5,761 bases of DNA from Caldifarciminota bacterium (GTDB taxonomy: Bacteria > Hydrothermota > Hydrothermia > S141-80). The stretch covers positions 1-5,761 of the forward strand of contig WFYF01000163.1 in NCBI GenBank assembly GCA_015490255.1, written 5' to 3'. The translations under genes and the position numbers were made by a program. This document shows positions 1-3,735 of the stretch, piece by piece. Position 1 is the first letter of the stretch. Each line of letters opens with the position of its first letter. The notes below the pieces were generated by a model that worked only from the letters and a program-made list of their open reading frames with translations, was not told the origin of the DNA and did no database searches.

Positions 1-526
1 GCGTGAGGTCGTACCGGACGCCCCCGATCAGGTTGAAGTTGGTGTGAAACCGGGTGCCCGTCCAGGTCTCAAAGATGTCCAGAAGTTTCTCCCGCTCCCG
101 GAAGCAATACATGAACACCGTGGTGCCACCCCCGAGGGCGCCCCCCAGATCCAGACCAAACGTCCCGAGCCACACCAGATGGCTGGCCACGCGCTGGAGT
201 TCCGCCATGAGGCTGCGCAGATACTTCGCCCGGGGCGGCACATCCACCTTTGCCGCTTTTTCCACCACGTGGACGAAGGCCAGGGAGTTGGCCGTGGGCG
301 CCAGATAGTCGTCCCGTTCAAAGATGGGGGCCAGCTGATCGTAACCCAGTTCCTCGGAAAGCTTCTCCACCCCCCGGTGGAGATAGCCGATCACCGGCTC
401 GGCCCTGACGATGGTTTCTCCGGAAAGGTGAAGGACCAGGCGCAGCACCCCGTGGGTGGAGGGATGCTGCGGCCCCATGTTCATGGCCAGTTCGCCGAAT
501 TCCTTTTCCACCACCTGGATGCTCAT
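1..526 (-). CDS. nuoD: NADH-quinone oxidoreductase subunit D (49 kDa-type), 3'-truncated by window edge
   Basis: N-terminal 175 residues of NuoD, the complex I subunit that, with NuoB, forms the quinone-reduction cavity at the membrane end of the peripheral arm. The signature GPQHPSTHG lies at residues 18-26. His25 and Tyr74 (in RDDYLAP) match by context and by their 49-residue spacing the two residues that contact the quinone head group in the family (His59 and Tyr108 of the bovine 49 kDa protein). IGYLHRGVEK and FREREKLLDIFE are further family hallmarks. The ATG at 524-526 overlaps the nuoC stop by four bases (ATGA), which supports this start and suggests coupled translation. The protein is separate from NuoC, unlike the fused NuoCD of enteric bacteria. 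Odd point: a glycine-rich stretch around residues 127-134 that appears a few residues longer than in the forms I remember. The remainder of the gene lies left of position 1. Confidence 0.97.
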   Translation of the reverse strand, partial: MSIQVVEKEFGELAMNMGPQHPSTHGVLRLVLHLSGETIVRAEPVIGYLHRGVEKLSEELGYDQLAPIFERDDYLAPTANSLAFVHVVEKAAKVDVPPRAKYLRSLMAELQRVASHLVWLGTFGLDLGGALGGGTTVFMYCFREREKLLDIFETWTGTRFHTNFNLIGGVRYDLT

Positions 527-984
527 GGCACCTGCTCCTCAAAGCGAAAGCCGGGCTCATAGGGGGTGCCGGCTTTGAAGGACTTGCGCAGGGGATGGCC
601 ACGGTCGTATTCCTCCGGCAGGAGAATCCGCTTCAGGTTGGGATGCCCTTCAAAGATCACGCCGAACAGGTCATAGACCTCCCGCTCATACCAGTCCGCG
701 CCGGAATAGAGATCCACCACCGAAGGGACGCGGGGATCCTCTGCAGACACTTCCACCTTGACGAAGATCACGTCTCCGTTGCCCGGATGGCGCACCCCGT
801 GGAGCACCTCCAGGGTTTCCCCCCGGTCGGTGGCCGAAGCCAGGACGTAATGGCGATAGCCGTATTGCTCTTTCAGGGTTCGCAGGACTTCCTTGAGGGC
901 AGAAGGAGAAACCGCCACGCCGAGGGGATAGGGTGCTGCGCTGAACCGGACTTCCAGGGCGCTCACCACCTCAGGAGCGGGCAT
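523..984 (-). CDS. nuoC: NADH-quinone oxidoreductase subunit C (30 kDa-type)
   Basis: NuoC, a 153-residue hydrophilic structural subunit of the complex I peripheral arm that packs against NuoD and NuoB; it carries no cofactor. The family signature is clear: [13 protein letters not shown] at residues 96-108, followed by [24 protein letters not shown] (quoted in two parts: [14 protein letters not shown] and [10 protein letters not shown]) at about 113-136. The reading frame is open up to an ATG at 1017, but I chose the ATG at 982-984: it has a GGAGG Shine-Dalgarno at 991-995 at good spacing, and the extra 11 residues are not NuoC-like. This start overlaps the end of nuoB by 14 bases, and the TGA overlaps the nuoD ATG by four. 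The length is typical for stand-alone NuoC proteins, which run from about 150 to 200 residues. Confidence 0.96.
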   Translation of the reverse strand: MPAPEVVSALEVRFSAAPYPLGVAVSPSALKEVLRTLKEQYGYRHYVLASATDRGETLEVLHGVRHPGNGDVIFVKVEVSAEDPRVPSVVDLYSGADWYEREVYDLFGVIFEGHPNLKRILLPEEYDRGHPLRKSFKAGTPYEPGFRFEEQVP

Positions 985-1486
985 GGCTTCCCTCCATGAT
1001 CTTTTTGTGCAGCGCAAGAACGCCTTCCGTGAGGGCTTCCGGCGTGGGAGGGCACCCCGGCACGTAAATGTCCACCGGGATCACGTGGTCCACACCGGGA
1101 ACAACGGAATAGATGTTGCGGTAATGGTCACCGGAGATGGCGCAGCTTCCCATGGCGATCACCCACTTGGGATGGGGCATCTGATCATAGAGTTTCCGGA
1201 TGCGGGGGGCCATTTTGATGGTCACGGTTCCGGCGATGATCATCACGTCCGCCTGACGGGGGGTGGGACGCATGATCATCCCGAACCGGTCCAGATCAAA
1301 CCGGTTGGCAAAGGTGGCCATCATCTCAATGGCGCAACAGGCCAGGCCGAAGGTGAGGGGCCAGAGGCTGGACTTCTGCGCCCAGTGGAAGAGCACATCC
1401 GAGCGCACCAGGGCCACCCCGCCCCCCGGAAACCGCACCACTTCCTCGGCAATGTCCTCCAGACGCTTCGGGGTCACCTCTGCCAT
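971..1486 (-). CDS. nuoB: NADH-quinone oxidoreductase subunit B (PSST-type, cluster N2)
   Basis: NuoB, 171 residues, binds [4Fe-4S] cluster N2, the last electron carrier before quinone in complex I. All four expected cysteine ligands are present: the tandem Cys50-Cys51 in [11 protein letters not shown], Cys115 in MGSCAISG, and Cys145 in [10 protein letters not shown]. Arginine-rich [17 protein letters not shown] (about 72-88) is the conserved segment near the quinone tunnel. The ATG at 1484-1486 is preceded by AAAGGAG at 1494-1500 with seven bases of spacing. The start overlaps the nuoA stop by 13 bases and the end overlaps the nuoC start by 14, so the subunits are probably translated in a coupled fashion. 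The length is normal and nothing is missing; I expect a functional subunit. Confidence 0.98.
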   Translation of the reverse strand: MAEVTPKRLEDIAEEVVRFPGGGVALVRSDVLFHWAQKSSLWPLTFGLACCAIEMMATFANRFDLDRFGMIMRPTPRQADVMIIAGTVTIKMAPRIRKLYDQMPHPKWVIAMGSCAISGDHYRNIYSVVPGVDHVIPVDIYVPGCPPTPEALTEGVLALHKKIMEGSHARS

Positions 1487-1851
1487 GCGAGGTCTCCTTT
1501 CTTGAGGGCATACACCCAGCCCAGGAACAGCACGAGCAGAAAGATCACCATCTCCCAGAACACAAAGGTGCGGGGCACCGCTTCGTGATGGAGGGCGAAA
1601 ACCCAGGGGAAAAGGAAGGCCGCTTCCAGATCAAAAAGCACAAAGAGCAGGGCCACGAGATAAAAGCTCACCGGAATGCGGACGTGGGCTGCATGAAACG
1701 GCGTTTCGCCGCACTCGTACGTTTCCTGCCGCGAGGGCGGAGGGTTTTTTGACCGGTAGCGCAGGAGCGCTCCGGCTGCAACCAGCCCCAGGGCAAGACC
1801 AAGAGACACCGCCAGATGGATCCCGAGTCCCCAGAAGGGATGGGGGGTCAT
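1474..1851 (-). CDS. nuoA: NADH-quinone oxidoreductase subunit A (ND3-type membrane subunit)
   Basis: NuoA, 125 residues, an integral membrane subunit (ND3 homologue) at the junction of the peripheral and membrane arms of complex I. Three hydrophobic segments are visible at about residues 8-30, 59-85 and 94-115. The long loop between the first two carries the family motif YECGE (Cys47), the loop whose movement is linked to quinone reduction in the family. The second helix holds the conserved acidic pair Asp74 and Glu76 in [12 protein letters not shown]. The start at 1849-1851 is fixed by an unusually strong ribosome binding site directly in front of it. The gene follows sucC by 55 bases on the same strand and overlaps nuoB by 13 bases. 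It is the usual first gene of the nuo operon, though here it appears to be the second gene of the transcript. Confidence 0.97.
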   Translation of the reverse strand: MTPHPFWGLGIHLAVSLGLALGLVAAGALLRYRSKNPPPSRQETYECGETPFHAAHVRIPVSFYLVALLFVLFDLEAAFLFPWVFALHHEAVPRTFVFWEMVIFLLVLFLGWVYALKKGDLAWQR

Positions 1852-1863
1852 GGATCACCTCCT
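1852..1863 (-). promoter_or_regulatory. Exceptionally long Shine-Dalgarno sequence of nuoA
   Basis: On the minus strand this reads AGGAGGTGATCC followed immediately by the ATG of nuoA. All twelve bases, plus the A of the start codon, are complementary to the conserved 3' end of bacterial 16S rRNA (TGGATCACCTCCT as DNA). The AGGAGG core is seven to eight bases from the start codon, so spacing is suitable. Most genes match only four to seven bases. This suggests independent, strong initiation at nuoA rather than reliance on ribosomes finishing sucC. Confidence 0.8.
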
Positions 1864-1906
1864 GTGGAATCCATGCAACCGTAGTGGGCCACGGGCCGTT
1901 GCCTGC
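1864..1906 (-). other. sucC-nuoA intergenic spacer without a recognisable terminator
   Basis: Together with the Shine-Dalgarno this makes up the 55 bases between sucC and nuoA. A weak inverted repeat (GCAAC at 1875-1879 with GTTGC at 1898-1902, and GTGG/CCAC inside it) is present, but no run of T follows on the minus strand. It therefore does not look like an intrinsic terminator, and no clear -35/-10 pair was seen. I infer that transcription continues from sucC into the nuo genes; the repeat could be an RNA processing or stability element. Confidence 0.4.
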
Positions 1907-3055
1907 TCATCCGGCCACCCCTTTTGCCAGGGCCACCGCTTTCTGGGCCCCTTCGGCCATGGTGGTGGCCACAATGAGAGGAAGTCCGGACTCCTGAAGC
2001 ATCCTGTGAGCGATTTCCTCGTTGGTTCCCGTGAGGCGGATCACCACGGGAACCGGAACTTCCCGGGTGCGGAAAACCTCAATGAGCCCCCGGGCCACGT
2101 CGTCGGTGCGGGTAATCCCACCGAAGATGTTGAAGAAGATCACCTTCACCCGGGGATCCCTCAGAATGATATCCAGGGCCTTGATCACCTTCTCGGGGCG
2201 GGAACTTCCCCCGATGTCCAGAAAGTTCGCGGGCTCCCCACCGAAGTGTTTCACCACATCCATGGTGGCCATGGCCAGACCCGCCCCGTTCACAACGCAA
2301 CCGATGTTGCCATCCAGTTTGACAAAGGAAAGCCCGGCCTCTTTCGCCTCCAGCTCTTCTTTGTTCTCATAGTCCATATCCCGCTTGCCTTCCAGGTCCG
2401 GATGCCGGAACAGGGCGTTGTCGTCCAGCAGAATTTTGGCGTCCACCGCCACCAGTTTTCCTTCAGGGGTCTTGACCAGGGGGTTGATCTCCGCAAGCTG
2501 GGCATCCACCGCCAGGGCGGTTTCCACAAGTTTCTTGAGCAGAGGAGCGCCCTGTTTCACCAGACCCCAGTCTCCGAACAGCCAGAAGGCGATTTCCCGG
2601 GCCTTATAGTCCGGAAGGCCCATCAGCACGTCCACCGGATATTTCAGAATGGCCTCGGGACGGGTTCGGGCAACTTCTTCAATGTCCACCCCACCCTCCG
2701 GGCTCACCATCAGGGTGAAGGTCTGATTTCTCCGATCCAGCACCACGCCCACATAATACTCCTTCTCAATGTCCACCGCCTCGGTGATGAGCACCTTCTT
2801 CACCGGAATGCCTTTGATTTCCATGCCCAGGATGGCACGGGCCTTTTCCAGAGCCTCTTCCCGGGTTTGGGCGAGTTTGATGCCACCGGCTTTGCCGCGT
2901 CCCCCCACCGGAACCTGGGCCTTGATCACCACTGGGAAAGAAAGTTCCGCAAGGGCCTGTTCTACCTCTTCCAGGGTGTGGGCGAGAACGCCTTTCTGCA
3001 CGGGGAATCCGAAGGAAGCAAGGACCTCTTTGGAGGCATATTCCAGAAGTTTCAT
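1907..3055 (-). CDS. sucC: Succinyl-CoA synthetase (ADP-forming) beta subunit / related acyl-CoA ligase beta subunit
   Basis: An ATP-grasp beta subunit of the succinyl-CoA synthetase family, 382 residues (E. coli SucC has 388). With an alpha subunit it interconverts succinate, CoA and nucleoside triphosphate with succinyl-CoA in the oxidative or reductive TCA cycle. The N-terminal ATP-grasp half shows Lys45, GGRGKAGG at 51-58, and Glu99, Asn191 and Asp205, which align with E. coli Glu107, Asn199 and Asp213 (nucleotide and magnesium binding). The C-terminal CoA-ligase domain has GNIGCVVNGAGLAMATMD (249-266), FGGEPANFLDIGG (271-283) and NIFGGITR (309-316). The frame is open to 3220, but the ATG at 3053-3055 starts the conserved MKLLEYASKE and has a GGGGGAG site upstream. 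sucD does not follow; nuoA does. The closely related malate-CoA ligase (MtkA) and citryl-CoA synthetase large subunit (CcsA) cannot be excluded, but plain SucC is most likely. Confidence 0.93.
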   Translation of the reverse strand: MKLLEYASKEVLASFGFPVQKGVLAHTLEEVEQALAELSFPVVIKAQVPVGGRGKAGGIKLAQTREEALEKARAILGMEIKGIPVKKVLITEAVDIEKEYYVGVVLDRRNQTFTLMVSPEGGVDIEEVARTRPEAILKYPVDVLMGLPDYKAREIAFWLFGDWGLVKQGAPLLKKLVETALAVDAQLAEINPLVKTPEGKLVAVDAKILLDDNALFRHPDLEGKRDMDYENKEELEAKEAGLSFVKLDGNIGCVVNGAGLAMATMDVVKHFGGEPANFLDIGGSSRPEKVIKALDIILRDPRVKVIFFNIFGGITRTDDVARGLIEVFRTREVPVPVVIRLTGTNEEIAHRMLQESGLPLIVATTMAEGAQKAVALAKGVAG

Positions 3056-3058
3056 CCT

Positions 3059-3067
3059 CTCCCCCTT
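3059..3067 (-). promoter_or_regulatory. Ribosome binding site of sucC
   Basis: On the minus strand AAGGGGGAG lies three bases before the ATG at 3055, with its GGGGG core five bases from it. This site, and the start of sequence conservation at MKLLEY, decides the sucC start against the longer open frame, which would run through the putative promoter. Confidence 0.65.
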
Positions 3068-3124
3068 TGTTTGCGGGCAGCGCCCGGAGGCATGACGACA
3101 AGAATGCGGGAAAACGTGTTCTGT

Positions 3125-3153
3125 ATTATACGCCAAATTGCGCGAAAATTCAG
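3125..3153 (-). promoter_or_regulatory. Probable sigma-70-type promoter of the sucC-nuoABCD unit
   Basis: A perfect TATAAT -10 box reads on the minus strand at 3130-3125. Seventeen bases upstream, CTGAAT at 3153-3148 matches the -35 consensus TTGACA at three of six bases, including the central TGA. The surroundings (3111-3152) are the most AT-rich patch in this otherwise GC-rich window. Transcription would start near 3118, giving a leader of roughly 60 bases before the sucC ATG. It is the only good -10 box seen upstream of the five minus-strand genes, so it probably serves all of them. Confidence 0.6.
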
Positions 3154-3249
3154 GCCTTTGGAGACCGGCGCCCGGCCCGAAAGGTTTTTGCCGTATCCTT
3201 TCTGGACAGCATGCGGACATGGGACCAAATCTCCGGGATCCATGCGTCG

Positions 3250-3276
3250 GGAACCTTTTCTTGGGAACAAACGTCT
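3250..3276 (+). promoter_or_regulatory. Candidate ECF-sigma-type promoter of the TPR lipoprotein gene
   Basis: GGAAC at 3250-3254 and CGTCT at 3272-3276 are separated by 17 bases, the arrangement typical of promoters read by extracytoplasmic-function sigma factors (GGAAC about -35, CGTC about -10). Transcription would start near 3283, about 30 bases before the gene's ATG. GGGAAC occurs a second time at 3263-3268. A weaker alternative is a sigma-70-like pair, TTGGGA at 3261-3266 and TATCTT at 3286-3291, with 19-base spacing. These are short matches and could be chance. Confidence 0.3.
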
Positions 3277-3312
3277 CTCAGGGTGTATCTTCACATGAAC
3301 AGGGGGTGAACC

Positions 3313-3735
3313 ATGCCCTGGAAAAGCGTGTGGATGGTCGGTTTGCTCTTCTCACTGACCGCCTGCATCACGGTCCCCGAAGCCTCTCCTCCCCGGGCCG
3401 GGGTGCACATCCGCAACGGCATCAGGCTGTTGAAACGGGGAAACTGCAGAGCCGCCCAGGAGCAGTTTGAAAAGGCCATTCGGGTGGATCCGGACAACTT
3501 CCGGGCGCATTTCGGGCTGGGTGCCAGTGCGCTGGTGTGTCGCAAGCCCGCAAAGGCCGAGAGGGAACTGGAGATCGCCCTGCGTCTGGCGCCCTCTCCC
3601 CGCTGGAAAGACCGGGTTCGCACCCTCCTGGCGGTGGCCCGCGCCGAACGTCCCCTCCGGCACCGGAAGCATCACCACGCCCGCATGCGCACCGGGGTGG
3701 ATCTGGATCTCATCATTGTGTGGATGGAGGAATAG
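3313..3735 (+). CDS. Small TPR lipoprotein
   Basis: A 140-residue protein with a lipoprotein signal: basic start, hydrophobic core (residues 7-17) and lipobox LTAC with Cys18 as the lipidated residue. Ile19 follows, with no aspartate that would favour inner-membrane retention, so in a diderm host the outer membrane is likely. Two tetratricopeptide repeats fill about residues 31-64 and 65-98; the motif GNCRAAQEQFEKAIRVDPDN is a canonical TPR ending. The C-terminal part is very basic and histidine-rich (RHRKHHHARMR, 116-126) and ends in a hydrophobic/acidic tail. Two further cysteines, Cys45 and Cys76, lie in equivalent places of the two repeats and could form a disulfide. AGGGGGTG at 3301-3308 is a good ribosome binding site. 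TPR lipoproteins act as scaffolds in envelope assembly or secretion (the PilF/PilW and BamD type), but this one is too short and generic to assign. It stands alone, divergent from sucC. Confidence 0.85.
   Translation: MPWKSVWMVGLLFSLTACITVPEASPPRAGVHIRNGIRLLKRGNCRAAQEQFEKAIRVDPDNFRAHFGLGASALVCRKPAKAERELEIALRLAPSPRWKDRVRTLLAVARAERPLRHRKHHHARMRTGVDLDLIIVWMEE

Noticed and set aside
44..562. A 172-codon plus-strand frame opposite nuoD and the end of nuoC
   Set aside because: It is fully covered by nuoD/nuoC coding sequence, has no protein family resemblance, and is a shadow of the codon pattern.
984..1017. Longer nuoC start at 1017
   Set aside because: The added 11 residues lie inside nuoB and are not NuoC-like, whereas the ATG at 984 has a proper GGAGG site.
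1875..1902. Inverted repeat between sucC and nuoA as a transcription terminator or attenuator
   Set aside because: The stem is five pairs with an imperfect interior and no T-run follows on the minus strand. I kept it only as a note in the spacer entry.
1850..3298. A 482-codon open frame on the plus strand opposite sucC
   Set aside because: It mirrors sucC, which has complete family motifs on the other strand. The translation is low in complexity (His, Gly and Phe rich) with no recognisable family. High GC content makes such antisense frames common.
3295..3309. A four-codon upstream reading frame (ATG AAC AGG GGG TGA) overlapping the lipoprotein ribosome binding site
   Set aside because: Only a weak AGGGTG lies upstream and such tiny frames arise easily by chance; nothing supports translation or a leader-peptide role.
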